Source: Bradyrhizobium huanghuaihaiense (GTDB lineage Bacteria; Pseudomonadota; Alphaproteobacteria; Rhizobiales; Xanthobacteraceae). Taken from it: a stretch of DNA of 64,000 nt. The stretch is taken from NCBI RefSeq assembly GCF_007830635.1, contig NZ_VLLA01000014.1, forward strand, positions 61,073 through 125,072, written 5' to 3'. How positions within the stretch are numbered: the stretch's first letter is position 1; each line of letters opens with the position of its first letter. The notes below the pieces were generated by a model, which worked only from the letters and a program-made list of their open reading frames with translations, was not told the origin of the DNA and searched no databases. The position numbers and the translations under genes are program-made. Shown piece by piece: positions 22,412 through 34,237 of the stretch.

Positions 22412-24067
22412 CTAGCCCAAATTCAACTCCTTGAAGAAGTCATTCCCCTTGTCGTCGATGATGATGAACGCAGGGAAGTCGACGACTTCGATGCGCCAGA
22501 TCGCTTCCATGCCGAGCTCGGGATATTCGAGCACCTCGACCTTCTTGATGCAGTGCTCGGCGAGGTTCGCCGCAGCGCCGCCGATCGAGCCGAGATAGAA
22601 GCCGCCGTATTTCTTGCAAGCCTCGCGCACGGCCGGCGCGCGGTTGCCCTTGGCCACCATCACCATCGAGCCGCCGGCAGCCTGGAACAGGTCGACGAAG
22701 GAATCCATGCGGCCCGCGGTGGTCGGACCGAACGCGCCGGAGGCATAGCCCTCGGGCGTCTTGGCGGGACCAGCGTAATAGACCGGGTGGTTCTTGAAGT
22801 AATCCGGCAGCGGCTCGCCCTTCTCCAGCCGCTCACGCAGCTTGGCGTGCGCGCTATCGCGCGCAACAATCATGGTGCCGGTCATCGAGACCCGCGTCTT
22901 GATCGGGTGCTTCGAGAACGTCGCAAGGATATCCTTCATTGGCTGGTTGAGGTCGATCTTGACGACCTCGCCGCCGAGCGCCTCTTCGACCTGAGGCAGG
23001 TACTGCGCCGGGTTGTGCTCGAGCTCCTCGAGATAGACGCCGTCCTTGGTGATCTTGCCGAGCACCTGGCGGTCGGCCGAGCAGGACACGCCAAGCCCGA
23101 TCGGGAGCGAAGCGCCGTGGCGCGGCATGCGGATCACGCGCACGTCGTGGCAGAAATATTTTCCGCCGAACTGCGCGCCGACGCCGAGCGACTGCGTCAT
23201 CTTGTGGATTTCCTTCTCCATCTCGACATCGCGGAAGGCGTTGCCGTCGGGCGAGCCGTGGGTCGGCAGCGCATCGAGATAGCGGGCGGAGGCGAGCTTC
23301 ACCGTCTTCATGCAGAGCTCGGCCGAAGTGCCGCCGATCACGATGGCGAGGTGATAGGGCGGACACGCCGCGGTGCCGAGGGTGAGGATCTTCTCCTTCA
23401 GGAACGCGAGCAGCCGGTCCTTGGTCAGGACGGACGGCGTCGCCTGGAACAGAAAACTCTTGTTGGCGGAGCCGCCGCCCTTCGCCATGAACATGAACTT
23501 GTAGGCGTCGTCACCCTCGGCGTAGATCTCGCACTGCGCCGGCATGTTGTTGGCGGTGTTCTTCTCCTCGTACATGGAGAGCGGTGCGACCTGCGAGTAG
23601 CGCAGATTGCGGCGCAAGTAAGCGTCGCGCGCGCCTTCCGATAGCGCCGCCTCGTCGTCACCGTCGGTGATGACGTTGCAGCCCTTCTTGCCCATGATGA
23701 TCGCAGTGCCGGTGTCCTGGCACATCGGCAGCACGCCGCCGGCGGCGATGTTGGCGTTCTTCAAGAAGTCCAGCGCGACGAACTTGTCGTTCGGGCTCGC
23801 CTCACCGTCCTCCAGGATCGAGCGGAGCTGCTTCAGATGGCCGGGGCGCAGATAATGGTTGATGTCGCCAAAAGCCGCCTCCGACAGCGTCTTCAGCGCC
23901 TCGCGCGACACCACCAGCATGTCCTTGCCGAGGACCTTCTCGACCCTGACGCCCTCGGACGAAATCTTCTTGTAGGGCGTCTCGTCCTTGCCCAGCGGGA
24001 ACAGCGGGGTGTGCTTGTAGGGCGGAACGGGCTTGGACTGGTCGGGGAAGGCGGTGGGAACGTTCAT
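22412..24067 (-). CDS. fumA: Class I fumarate hydratase, iron-sulfur type, 551 aa
   Basis: Full-length class I fumarase: N-terminal domain with PMCQDTGTA, GTAACPPYHLAIVIGG and GVSCSADRQ supplying the three cysteines of the [4Fe-4S] cluster, and a C-terminal beta domain with TTAGRMDSFVD and KGNRAPAVREACKKYGGFYL. It hydrates fumarate to malate in the TCA cycle. ATG 24067 (MNVPTAFPDQ) is the conserved start; the frame is open further upstream without a site. Single gene. Confidence 0.93.
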   Translation of the reverse strand: MNVPTAFPDQSKPVPPYKHTPLFPLGKDETPYKKISSEGVRVEKVLGKDMLVVSREALKTLSEAAFGDINHYLRPGHLKQLRSILEDGEASPNDKFVALDFLKNANIAAGGVLPMCQDTGTAIIMGKKGCNVITDGDDEAALSEGARDAYLRRNLRYSQVAPLSMYEEKNTANNMPAQCEIYAEGDDAYKFMFMAKGGGSANKSFLFQATPSVLTKDRLLAFLKEKILTLGTAACPPYHLAIVIGGTSAELCMKTVKLASARYLDALPTHGSPDGNAFRDVEMEKEIHKMTQSLGVGAQFGGKYFCHDVRVIRMPRHGASLPIGLGVSCSADRQVLGKITKDGVYLEELEHNPAQYLPQVEEALGGEVVKIDLNQPMKDILATFSKHPIKTRVSMTGTMIVARDSAHAKLRERLEKGEPLPDYFKNHPVYYAGPAKTPEGYASGAFGPTTAGRMDSFVDLFQAAGGSMVMVAKGNRAPAVREACKKYGGFYLGSIGGAAANLAEHCIKKVEVLEYPELGMEAIWRIEVVDFPAFIIIDDKGNDFFKELNLG

Positions 24068-24314
24068 GGGGCGAATCTCGGGGTTTTGGAGCCCTGGCGG
24101 GCCGCTAGCATAGAAGCGTTCTAAGCTTTTTTGCCGCAAAGGGAAGGCGTTCTGGCGCGGCCGGGGCATCTGAATTCGGCGACAGGACGACCCTTTTCCA
24201 GGCCGATGTCCGCAAAGATGCGCGGCCGCCGTTGTCTCCGGGAAAGGTCCGGATGCACCCCTTGCGCTCCGCGCGCGACGAAGGTTGAATGCGCGCCCTC
24301 AGGGGCTTTTCATC

Positions 24315-24788
24315 ATGATTTTTAAACTGAACGTCCGCGGCGCGATTCTGGTCGCCGCCGCCATCACCGGACTTGTGACCCTCACCTCGCCTGCGCGCGC
24401 CGATCGCTGTGACGACAGCGCCAAGGAGCTGGCGAACCAGATCGACCGCCTCAAGGTGAATTTCCGGGCCGCCAATATCGTCTACCTGACGCACCCCGCA
24501 GCCAAGGAGCTGTCCGTGGGTTGCCGCGGCGACAAATATTCGATCGAGCTCTATGCCAAGGGCGACCGAAAGCCGACGCCGGAATTCCTTGCGCTGGTGG
24601 GATCGATGGCGGCGATCGTCTTCACCGTGACCAAGGACGACACCACGACGGGCGCGACACGCTGCCTGAAACGGATGGGCCTGTTGCGCGGCGACAAGAT
24701 CAGCATGCGCTACCGGCGGCTCAACATGGAATGCACCCGCACCAAGACGGACGCATCCATCGCGATCACGCGCGGCAAGGACGAGTAG
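24315..24788 (+). CDS. Exported cysteine-containing protein, 157 aa
   Basis: Begins MIFKLNVRGAILVAAAITGL with signal-peptide character (cleavage near SPARA). The mature part has four cysteines (DRCDDS, VGCRGD, ATRCLKRMG, NMECTRT) that could form two disulfides, and ends ASIAITRGKDE. The longer in-frame start near 24285 would place charged residues before the signal peptide and is less likely. No family is recognised. It is divergent from fumA. Confidence 0.65.
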   Translation: MIFKLNVRGAILVAAAITGLVTLTSPARADRCDDSAKELANQIDRLKVNFRAANIVYLTHPAAKELSVGCRGDKYSIELYAKGDRKPTPEFLALVGSMAAIVFTVTKDDTTTGATRCLKRMGLLRGDKISMRYRRLNMECTRTKTDASIAITRGKDE

Positions 24789-24858
24789 GCGGCGCGCTCT
24801 CCCGTTCTTGGCTACGGACGCGGTGCACATGTGCCGCGACGCGACTGGCTACACACTC

Positions 24859-24938
24859 CGTCATTGCGAGCGTAGCGAAGCAATCCAGAATCTTTCCGCG
24901 GAAGGACTCTGGATTGCTTCGCTACGCTCGCAATGACG
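24859..24938. repeat. 80-bp inverted-repeat element, copy 1
   Basis: Perfect 31-base arms (24859-24889 and 24908-24938) begin CGTCATTGCGAG and end CTCGCAATGACG, with an 18-base centre. It is the least degenerate of six copies in this window. Confidence 0.85.
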
Positions 24939-25092
24939 AGGAGAGAGCTACCGTCCTCTCAAATCTTCCCTTCACGGAAGTAAGAACAGCACAACCCACA
25001 GCCCCAATCCCTCGCATTTTAACGATTGCCTTGAAGGAAATTTCGCTCCTGTCGGGGCAGGCTGAATTGTTTCCATGTGTGAGGATTTGTGG

Positions 25093-25266
25093 ATGAAGGT
25101 TTCCACCGTTGCGCCGCCGCCGATCGCGATCGTGGTGCCGAGCTACGACACGACCAAGCAGCAGGATGACCAGGCCAAGACCAAGGACACTGATCCGACC
25201 TACAAGCCGCAGCCGCCCGCGCCGCTGCCGCCGGGTCAGGGCACGCGGATCGATCAACTCGCCTGA
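25093..25266 (+). CDS. Small proline-rich protein, 57 aa
   Basis: Product MKVSTVAPPPIAIVVPSYDT followed by TKQQDDQAKTKDTDPTYKP and PAPLPPGQGTRIDQLA. It has no signal peptide and is largely unstructured, with proline clusters. I recognise it as one of the short conserved proteins typical of Bradyrhizobium; the function is unknown. ATG 25093 follows GAGGAT. A strong hairpin with TTTT follows 22 bases after the stop. Confidence 0.7.
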   Translation: MKVSTVAPPPIAIVVPSYDTTKQQDDQAKTKDTDPTYKPQPPAPLPPGQGTRIDQLA

Positions 25267-25288
25267 TCGGCCTTGCCAGAGATGAAAC

Positions 25289-25313
25289 GCCCGATCCGGT
25301 CGATCGGGCTTTT
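25289..25313 (+). terminator. Rho-independent terminator
   Basis: GCCCGATC pairs with GATCGGGC around a 5-base loop, followed by TTTTC. Confidence 0.75.
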
Positions 25314-25383
25314 CGCGTGTCCGGCCGCATCTTTGCCGGATAGCGGGACCACACTCGTGCGCGCTCGGGTCTGAGAGTTGCGC

Positions 25384-26058
25384 ATGATCGTCCGCCTTCT
25401 GCTGCAGAACATGATCTTCACCGTCGCGATGGGCGCGCTGCTGTTCGCGTCCGCCGGCACGCTGCACTGGCCGTCGGCCTGGGCGTTCCTCATCACCTCC
25501 GCCCTGCTCGGTCCGCTCTGCGGCTGGTGGCTTTACCGGCTCGATCCGGCGCTGCTGGCGGAGCGCCTCCGGCCGGTCATCCAGAAGGACCAGCCGCCGG
25601 CCGACAAGGCCTTCGTCACCGCCCTCATTGCGGCGATGCTGGCCTGGCTGGTCGTGATGGGGCTCGACCGGCGTTGGCTTTGGTCCGACATGCCGCTTGC
25701 CCTGCAGGTCCTCGGCTTCGTGCTGTTCGTGCTCTGCATGCTGTTCACGATGTCAGTGTTCCGCGAGAACTCGTTCGCAGCGCCCGTGGTGAAGCTGCAA
25801 GCCGAGCGCGCGCAGCACGTGATCTCGACCGGGCCCTACGCCCATGTGCGCCATCCCATGTACAGCGGCATGATCCTGTTCTTCGCCGGCCTGCCGCTGC
25901 TGCTGGGCTCGTGGTGGGGACTGGCGATGGCGCCGCTGTTCCTCGCCCTGTTTGCCGTCCGCATCGGCATCGAGGAGCGCACGCTACGCGAGGGCCTGCC
26001 GGGCTACATCGATTACGCCACACGGGTGCGCTATCGCCTGGTGCCGGGCGTGTGGTGA
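25384..26058 (+). CDS. Isoprenylcysteine carboxyl methyltransferase-like protein, 224 aa
   Basis: Five hydrophobic segments plus the signature STGPYAHVRHPMYSGMILFF, with a later E-E-R-T-L motif (GIEERTLREGLPGYIDYATR), place it in the ICMT/PEMT-type membrane methyltransferases (the family formerly named NnrU/MTs). The His-Pro and Glu-Glu residues bind AdoMet in the family. The bacterial substrate is a small or lipid molecule, not defined here. ATG 25384 is chosen over the TTG two codons upstream. Confidence 0.8.
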   Translation: MIVRLLLQNMIFTVAMGALLFASAGTLHWPSAWAFLITSALLGPLCGWWLYRLDPALLAERLRPVIQKDQPPADKAFVTALIAAMLAWLVVMGLDRRWLWSDMPLALQVLGFVLFVLCMLFTMSVFRENSFAAPVVKLQAERAQHVISTGPYAHVRHPMYSGMILFFAGLPLLLGSWWGLAMAPLFLALFAVRIGIEERTLREGLPGYIDYATRVRYRLVPGVW

Positions 26059-26103
26059 GTGCGCATACGCGCCCGTACGACAGGCGGACGTCTTCCGGAC
26101 CGA

Positions 26104-26811
26104 CTAATTGTCCAGCTCTCGATAGCGGCGGAAGATGCCCTGCTCGTTGAACGGAATGCGGCGTTCGCTGTCGAGATAGGCCTTGATGTTCGGGCGCGCG
26201 GCAACGCGGTCGTGCAGGCCGACAAGGCCCGGGATGTCCGTCTCGAACGCCGTCATGCGCTTCGGAAACGCGTAGCGCAGCCCGGCGACGATCTGGAATA
26301 GCGAAAGGTCGACATAGGTGAAGCGGCGGCCGGTGACGTAAGCGCCGCCGTTGCCGGCAAGCAGCTGCTCGAAATAGCCGAGATATTTCGGCACGCGCTC
26401 GTCCCAGAAATCGGCCGTGCGTTTCTTCGCCGGCGCCTTCTGGTCCTCGTAGTACATCGACGGCCCGAGCGGATGATGGGTGTCGTGGATCTCGACCACG
26501 AAGTCGGTGATGGTGAGCTGGAGCTGGTGCACCCAGAGCCGGCCGGCTTCCGTCTTTGGCGCCAGTCCGTGGCGGCTGCCGAGATAGAGCAGGATATTGG
26601 CGGTCTGGCCGATCACGAGCTTGCCCGCTTTCAGGAAGGGCGGCGCAAAAGGCGGCGTGCCCTTCTGCGTCTCCATCATCTTCATCATCGCAGCCGAGCC
26701 GCGCGCACCGCGCGCGACATCGACATAAGCCGCCCCCACCTCCTCCAACGCCAGCCGCACATATTCGCCGCGGCCCTGGATCTCGGGCCAGTAGTAGAGC
26801 TCGTATTTCAT
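26104..26811 (-). CDS. Glutathione S-transferase family protein, 235 aa
   Basis: The thioredoxin-like N-terminal part starts MKYELYYWPEIQGRGEYVRL. The GSH-binding loop region includes PPFAPPFLKAGKLVIGQTAN (a cis-Pro before strand 3). The C-terminal helical domain contains YVTGRRFTYVDLSLFQIVAG, the conserved N-capping/hydrophobic staple of GSTs. It is most similar in outline to plant/rhizobial GSTs with an R-G-R-x-E-x-x-R start. Cytosolic detoxification or stress role. Confidence 0.85.
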   Translation of the reverse strand: MKYELYYWPEIQGRGEYVRLALEEVGAAYVDVARGARGSAAMMKMMETQKGTPPFAPPFLKAGKLVIGQTANILLYLGSRHGLAPKTEAGRLWVHQLQLTITDFVVEIHDTHHPLGPSMYYEDQKAPAKKRTADFWDERVPKYLGYFEQLLAGNGGAYVTGRRFTYVDLSLFQIVAGLRYAFPKRMTAFETDIPGLVGLHDRVAARPNIKAYLDSERRIPFNEQGIFRRYRELDN

Positions 26812-26893
26812 GGGAGGGGTCCGTGAACGTGGGGGCAACCGGACCAATGTAGCATGCGGCTCAGGGTTCCGTCAGGGCGAGGCGGAACTGCCG

Positions 26894-26981
26894 CGTCATT
26901 GCGAGCGCAGCGAAGCAATCCAGAACTGCCTCCTCGGAAAGATTCTGGATTGCTTCGTCGCAAGAGCTCCTCGCAATGACG
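26894..26981. repeat. 80-bp inverted-repeat element, copy 2
   Basis: Left arm CGTCATTGCGAGCGCAGCGA and the matching right half TCTGGATTGCTTCG are present; the right arm has an insertion/variation (TCGCAAGAGCTCCTCGC) relative to copy 1. Confidence 0.75.
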
Positions 26982-27005
26982 GAGGAGAGAGCTTCGCGCC
27001 TTAAT

Positions 27006-27686
27006 TCAATTCGACGCGAAACAGTAGAACAGCCCGTCGCCGCCGGTGCTCTTCAGATCGGCCTGCGAGCAGCCGCCTTCGGACCCACGCGACGGATGCG
27101 AGCTGTTCCAGGACTTCGACGGCTCGTCATCGCGCAGGCCCTTACGATCGGCGTGGCCGACGACCGCCGCGCCTTGCGTGCTCGACGTCCAGTTCTTGCA
27201 GGTCTTATCGTCACCCGCGGCAAAGGCGGTGCCGTCCGGTTGCGATCCCGTGAGGATGTCGTGCCGGTTCGGCGTGTCGCCGGCGCCGTTGTTGACCTCA
27301 CCCTTCTCCGTGAGCGCGGTCTGCTTGGTGAGGTTGTTGGCGGGACCATGCAGATCGGCAACGTCCTTGGCGATGACCGTGCCCTTGGCGTTCTGCCACG
27401 GTCCCTTGCCAATGCGATCGCGCGCGTTGACGGCCGGCTTGCCGTCGGCCGCCTGCGTCGAGAGATAGGCCCGCCAGGTCTTGGTGCCGGCGCCCGCGGA
27501 CTGAGCGAGCTTCTGGCACTGCGCATCGGCTCCCTCCAGGCCGCCGAGATCGGCGCCCTTGCCCGGGCCGCTGGAGGTCACGAAGAACGTCATGTCAGCG
27601 GACTGCGCGCGCACGGATGGCGCCGCGAGCAAGGCCAGCGTGAGTGCGAGCCCTGAAATCGTCACGGATCTTTCGATACGGATCAT
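27006..27686 (-). CDS. Secreted lectin-like (DUF1554-type) protein, 226 aa
   Basis: A signal peptide (ISGLALTLALLAAPSVRAQS) is followed by FFVTSSGPGKGADLGGLEGA and DAQCQKLAQSAG, then WRAYLST and ARDRIGKGPWQNAKGTVIA. These match the endostatin/lectin-like fold grouped as DUF1554, in which ADxxCxxxA, WRAYLS and R-I-G-x-G-P-W are conserved. Four cysteines suggest disulfides. It is probably exported to the periplasm or surface. Ligand unknown. Confidence 0.75.
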   Translation of the reverse strand: MIRIERSVTISGLALTLALLAAPSVRAQSADMTFFVTSSGPGKGADLGGLEGADAQCQKLAQSAGAGTKTWRAYLSTQAADGKPAVNARDRIGKGPWQNAKGTVIAKDVADLHGPANNLTKQTALTEKGEVNNGAGDTPNRHDILTGSQPDGTAFAAGDDKTCKNWTSSTQGAAVVGHADRKGLRDDEPSKSWNSSHPSRGSEGGCSQADLKSTGGDGLFYCFASN

Positions 27687-27831
27687 CTTGTCCTCCCGGT
27701 TGTGTTTTCGTTGGCCGCCTGATTTTCAACCCGACGCACGCCCGCTTATTCCGATGCCGCGCTGCGAGACGCCCAAAAGAAAAGGGCGCCGTGCCGAAGC
27801 ACGACGCCCTGGTTCCTCATCTCGTCTGCGA

Positions 27832-28824
27832 TCAATTGGTCTGCTGGATCGCCGACAATTCCCAGCCGCCGTTCGGGCGACGGGCGAAGGTCCAGACTTC
27901 GGTGGCCTCGCCCGGCTGCTCGCTGCCGGCGACGATCGCGCCGGTGTTGCGGTCCACCGTCTTGTCGGTGAGCGCGAAGCGCAGCGCCACCGTGGCGTAG
28001 TCGGTCTCGCCTTCGCGCCAGGCTTCCGCGAGGTCGCCCTGCAGCAGCTTCGTGTTGGTCACCTTGTTGACGACATTGCGGGCGCGGTTCTGGCCGAGGT
28101 CCTGCTCGAAATAGGAGACCATTTCCGGCGTCGCGAGCGTGTGCAGCTTGGCCACGTCCTCGTTCGACCAGGCGGTCTGGATCTCGCCGAGCAGACGCTC
28201 GAACGCCTCGTAGTCATCAGGCTTGATCTCGAGCGGCGCGTTGTTGGCGCCGAAGCCGAAGCCGCCGCCAAGACCACCACCAAGTCCGCCACCGAGGCCG
28301 CTGCGATAATTCGTTTGCGGTCCCTGGCCATTACCTGCGTCGGCATTGGCATAGGCCGCCTGCGGCGAGTGGCGGCGCTGCCACCAAGACATCGCCAGCC
28401 GCACCACCAACACCACGAGCGCGATCTGGATGATCAGGCCAATGATCGAGGACAGGCCGCCGAGGCCGCCGAACAGGCCGCCGCCGAACAGCATGCCGAG
28501 CAGGCCTGCGCCGAGGAAGCCGGCCGCAAGGCCGCCCATGAAGCCGCCGGCGCGGCCGAACAGGCCGCCGCGCGCGGGCGCAGCCGCAGCCGAGTTCATG
28601 CCTGCACCCGGCTGGGTGTAGGTGCGGTTGAACTGCGAGGTCGAGCCCGGCGCGGTCGTGGTCGACGGCGGAGCCGAATAGGTGCGCGAGCCGCGCGAAC
28701 CCGACGAAGCGCCGCCTCCGACGCGGGCGTCTGCGGACGAGATCGCCAGCGCAGTCGGCAGCGCAAGCGCCAGCACGACGGCGATCGTCTTGAAGAGAGA
28801 GCGGGATCGTTGCGAGAAAGTCAT
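27832..28824 (-). CDS. Tim44-like domain protein, 330 aa
   Basis: N-terminal signal/anchor (FKTIAVVLALALPTALAISS), a Ser/Thr/Pro-rich stretch, then a Gly-rich hydrophobic region (GLAAGFLGAGLLGMLFGGGL) and one further membrane span (IIGLIIQIALVVLVVRLAM). The C-terminal 120 residues form the Tim44/NTF2-like domain (FERLLGEIQTAWSNEDVAKL, later WREGETDYATVALRF). Bacterial relatives are membrane-associated and of uncertain function. Start ATG 28824. Confidence 0.85.
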   Translation of the reverse strand: MTFSQRSRSLFKTIAVVLALALPTALAISSADARVGGGASSGSRGSRTYSAPPSTTTAPGSTSQFNRTYTQPGAGMNSAAAAPARGGLFGRAGGFMGGLAAGFLGAGLLGMLFGGGLFGGLGGLSSIIGLIIQIALVVLVVRLAMSWWQRRHSPQAAYANADAGNGQGPQTNYRSGLGGGLGGGLGGGFGFGANNAPLEIKPDDYEAFERLLGEIQTAWSNEDVAKLHTLATPEMVSYFEQDLGQNRARNVVNKVTNTKLLQGDLAEAWREGETDYATVALRFALTDKTVDRNTGAIVAGSEQPGEATEVWTFARRPNGGWELSAIQQTN

Positions 28825-29062
28825 GTGCGTTTCCCAAATCCCCGGCATGGGGACGTGCCCCTAAGATGGGCAGACTTCCCGAAAAGTGAAGCCGGTTTCG
28901 GGACCGATGGCTGCGGCCCTCAGTCGCGGGGATGTGGCAAAAGCCCATATTTGACGGGGGTTTGGCCGGGTCCGCCGAGGAAACCGTGGTCGCCGGTTAC
29001 CGGCGGCTTCAGGGGCTGGAATCCGCTTTTTCCTCGTCATTGGAGGCGCGACTCTCTCACCA

Positions 29063-29150
29063 CGTCATTGCGAGGAGCCCTTGCGACGAAGCAATCCAGA
29101 ATCCCTCCGCGGATGCATTTCTGGATTGCTTCGCTACGCTCGCAATGACG
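29063..29150. repeat. 80-bp inverted-repeat element, copy 3
   Basis: It starts CGTCATTGCGAGGAGCCCTT and ends GCTACGCTCGCAATGACG. The left arm carries the GAGCCCTTGCGACGAAG variant also seen in copy 5. It lies 35 bases after the end of the cckA gene. Confidence 0.8.
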
Positions 29151-29185
29151 GAGAATGCGGAAGCGGCGTGGCCGACGCCCGCCCC

Positions 29186-31774
<2,589 letters not shown>

Positions 31775-31928
31775 CTCGAGCTGGCGCAGCCTGTTGGCAG
31801 AGAATCAACGCGCTGCCGCGCGCGCAGGGCCTTCCCTGCCTCATCAGGACCCGCAGGCGCAAGGGCAGCAGGGGTGAAAGGTACGCTGATTCCCAGATTA
31901 CAGCCATTTCCGGTACTTTTCGGGGGTT

Positions 31929-33008
31929 TTAGCCGCGCCCGGCGCGGAATCCCTGTTTCAGTCGCATGACGTAGCCGATGACCTCGGCGACCGCATGGTA
32001 GTGCTCGGTCGGGATTTCCTGGTCGATGTCGACGGTGGCATAGAGCGCACGGGCCAGCGGCACGTTCTCGACGATCGGGATGTCGTGCTCGCGCGCGATT
32101 TCCCGGATCTTGAAGGCGAGATTGTCGACGCCCTTGGCGACGCAGATCGGCGCCGACATGCCGCGCTCGTAGGACAGCGCCACCGAATAGTGGGTCGGGT
32201 TGGTGATGATCACCGAGGCCTTGGGAACCGCCGCCATCATGCGCTTCTTGGCGCGCTGCTGCCGGAGTTGCCTGATCTTGCCCTTGATGTGGGGGTCACC
32301 TTCGGACTGCTTGAACTCTTCCTTGATCTCCTGGAGCGACATCTTCTGCCGCTGGAACCAGCTGCGGTACTGGAAGAAGTAGTCGGCGATGGCGACGATC
32401 GCCAGCGCCGCGACCACCGCGCCGAGCAGGTGGACGGTCATGCTGGTGGTGGCACCGAGCATGGCGGCCGGATCGAGCCTGACCATCGCCTCCATGCGAT
32501 GCCGCTCCGGCCACAGGATCATGGTCATGACCACGCCGAGCCCGATCAGCTTGCCGAGGCCCTTGAGGAAGTTCGCCGCGGCCTGCTTGCCGAAGATGCG
32601 CTTGAAGCCGGCGCCGGGCGAGATCTTGCTGAATTTGGGCTTCAGGGATTCGGCCGACCACACCAGGCGGTGCTGCAGCATGTTGCCGGCGATCGCCGCC
32701 AGCACCAGCATCAGCAAGGGACCGCCGACCGCCGCAAGCACGGCGACCTCGATCTGCTGCATCAGCTTGAGCAGGTTCCCGCCGTCGGTCTTGATCATCC
32801 AGGAGTTGGCGAGCAGGTTGCGCATCGGCGTCACCAGCCCGCTGCCGACCGAGCCAGAGAAGGTCGAGACCACGAGCGTCCCGCCCGCGATCATGAACCA
32901 GGTGTTGATCTCCTGGCTTTTGGCGACGTCGCCGCGTTCGAGCGCATCGTCGAGACGCTTTTGTGTCGGGTCTTCTGTTTGACTTTCGGGATCGTTGTCT
33001 TCCGCCAT
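31929..33008 (-). CDS. flhB: Flagellar export gate protein FlhB, 359 aa
   Basis: Four hydrophobic segments in the first 215 residues and a cytoplasmic domain with the autocleavage site Asn270-Pro-Thr-His (ITNPTHYSVALSY). The N-terminus (EDNDPESQTEDPTQKRLDDA) matches the family pattern of T-E-x-P-T-x-K-R-x-x-D. It switches export from hook to filament substrates. It ends 155 bases before cckA and starts 7 bases after fliR. Confidence 0.95.
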   Translation of the reverse strand: MAEDNDPESQTEDPTQKRLDDALERGDVAKSQEINTWFMIAGGTLVVSTFSGSVGSGLVTPMRNLLANSWMIKTDGGNLLKLMQQIEVAVLAAVGGPLLMLVLAAIAGNMLQHRLVWSAESLKPKFSKISPGAGFKRIFGKQAAANFLKGLGKLIGLGVVMTMILWPERHRMEAMVRLDPAAMLGATTSMTVHLLGAVVAALAIVAIADYFFQYRSWFQRQKMSLQEIKEEFKQSEGDPHIKGKIRQLRQQRAKKRMMAAVPKASVIITNPTHYSVALSYERGMSAPICVAKGVDNLAFKIREIAREHDIPIVENVPLARALYATVDIDQEIPTEHYHAVAEVIGYVMRLKQGFRAGRG

Positions 33009-33015
33009 CGATCAC

Positions 33016-33786
33016 CTATTTGAGCGGCATCATCTGGTGCATCACACCGATGAAGTAGTCGAGATAGGTGCCCATCATCGCGGTGAGCACCACGGCGAGC
33101 ACCAGGAAACCCGCGAAGATCGACAGCGGCACGCCGACGAAATAGACCTGCATCTGCGGCATCAGCCGCGCCAGCACGCCCAATCCGATGTTGAAGACGA
33201 GGCCGAACACCAGAAATGGCCCCGAGAGCTGCAGGCCGAGCCGGAACGCCGCGGCGAAGGCGCGCGTCGCGAGCGAAGCGACATCCCCGCTCGACACCGT
33301 CTCGCCCGGCGAGAAGATCGAGTAGCTGTCGTTCAGCGCAGCGATGACCAGGTGATGGCTGTCGGTGGCGAACAGCAGCGTCACCCCCAGCATGGTCAGG
33401 AAGTTGCCGACCAGCACGCCCTGCTGTCCCTGCGTCGGATCGACCGAAGTGACGAAGCCGAGTCCCATCTGCTGCGCGATCACGGATCCCGCGACCTGCA
33501 ACGCCGACAGCGTTACGCGCGCGGTCGCGCCCAGCACGATGCCGATCGCGATCTCATGCAGCATCAACACCAGCAGCGGCGCCAGCGACCCCATGTCGAC
33601 GTGGTAGGCGTTGCGATGCAGCGGCAGGATGATCAGCGTCAGCAGCAGCGCGATCGACAGCTTGATCCGCGTCGGGATGTTGGTCTCGCCGAGACCGGGC
33701 AGCAGCATCACCATCGCGCCGACCCGGGCGAAGGCGAGCATGAAGGACGCGGCGAGCGCCGGCAGCAGCGAGACGTCGATGCGCAT
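33016..33786 (-). CDS. fliR: Flagellar export protein FliR, 256 aa
   Basis: Six hydrophobic helices; typical FliR residues in AFARVGAMVMLLPGLGETNI, LPLHRNAY and QQMGLGFVTSVDPTQGQQ. It is part of the FliP-FliQ-FliR export gate. It lies between fliQ and flhB with gaps of 17 and 7 bases, so one transcript is certain. The start MRIDVSLLPAL is unambiguous. Confidence 0.93.
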   Translation of the reverse strand: MRIDVSLLPALAASFMLAFARVGAMVMLLPGLGETNIPTRIKLSIALLLTLIILPLHRNAYHVDMGSLAPLLVLMLHEIAIGIVLGATARVTLSALQVAGSVIAQQMGLGFVTSVDPTQGQQGVLVGNFLTMLGVTLLFATDSHHLVIAALNDSYSIFSPGETVSSGDVASLATRAFAAAFRLGLQLSGPFLVFGLVFNIGLGVLARLMPQMQVYFVGVPLSIFAGFLVLAVVLTAMMGTYLDYFIGVMHQMMPLK

Positions 33787-33803
33787 AGCGGCCGCATTGT
33801 GCC

Positions 33804-34067
33804 TCAGCCGCCGATGATTCGCGACGAGATCCGCAGCATGTGGGCGTGGAGCGAGTCGGCCATGAACGGTAATGCTAGTAGCATCGTGGCGAAGATGGCC
33901 AGGATCTTCGGGACGTAGATCAGCGTCTGCTCCTGGATCTGCGTCAGTGCCTGGAACAGCGACACGATCACGCCGACCACGAGGCCGACCACCATCAGCG
34001 GCGAGGACACGATCACGATGGTCCAGATTGCATCGCGCGCGACGTCGAGGGTTTCGGGTCCGGTCAT
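33804..34067 (-). CDS. fliQ: Flagellar export protein FliQ, 87 aa
   Basis: Two hydrophobic helices: IWTIVIVSSPLMVVGLVVGV and LAIFATMLLALPFMADSLHA, joined by FQALTQIQEQTLIYVPK, the conserved FliQ loop. The usual family length is about 90 residues. ATG 34067 (MTGPETLDVA) is preferred to the longer frame; AGGAATT lies upstream. A repeat element (34132-34211) is inserted between it and fliE. Confidence 0.93.
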   Translation of the reverse strand: MTGPETLDVARDAIWTIVIVSSPLMVVGLVVGVIVSLFQALTQIQEQTLIYVPKILAIFATMLLALPFMADSLHAHMLRISSRIIGG

Positions 34068-34131
34068 TTGCAGAATTCCTTGTTCATCCTTCATCCCCGC
34101 CACCCCGGCGAGGAACGAACGCTCCCTCCCC

Positions 34132-34211
34132 CGTCGTTGCGAGCGAAGCGAAGCAATCCAGGCTGCCGCCGCGGAGAAGTTCTGGATTGCTTCGCTGCGC
34201 TCGCAATGACG
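34132..34211. repeat. 80-bp inverted-repeat element, copy 4, inside the flagellar operon
   Basis: CGTCGTTGCGAGCGAAGCGA at the left and GCTGCGCTCGCAATGACG at the right. It lies in the 170-base gap between fliE and fliQ, so the flgB operon transcript must pass through it or be attenuated there. Confidence 0.8.
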
Positions 34212-34237
34212 CCTGGGGCGAGCGCCAGCGCGAAAAA

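Noticed and set aside
24859..24938. CRISPR-like repeat
   Set aside because: The element is a single inverted repeat per site, scattered between genes, not an array of direct repeats with spacers.
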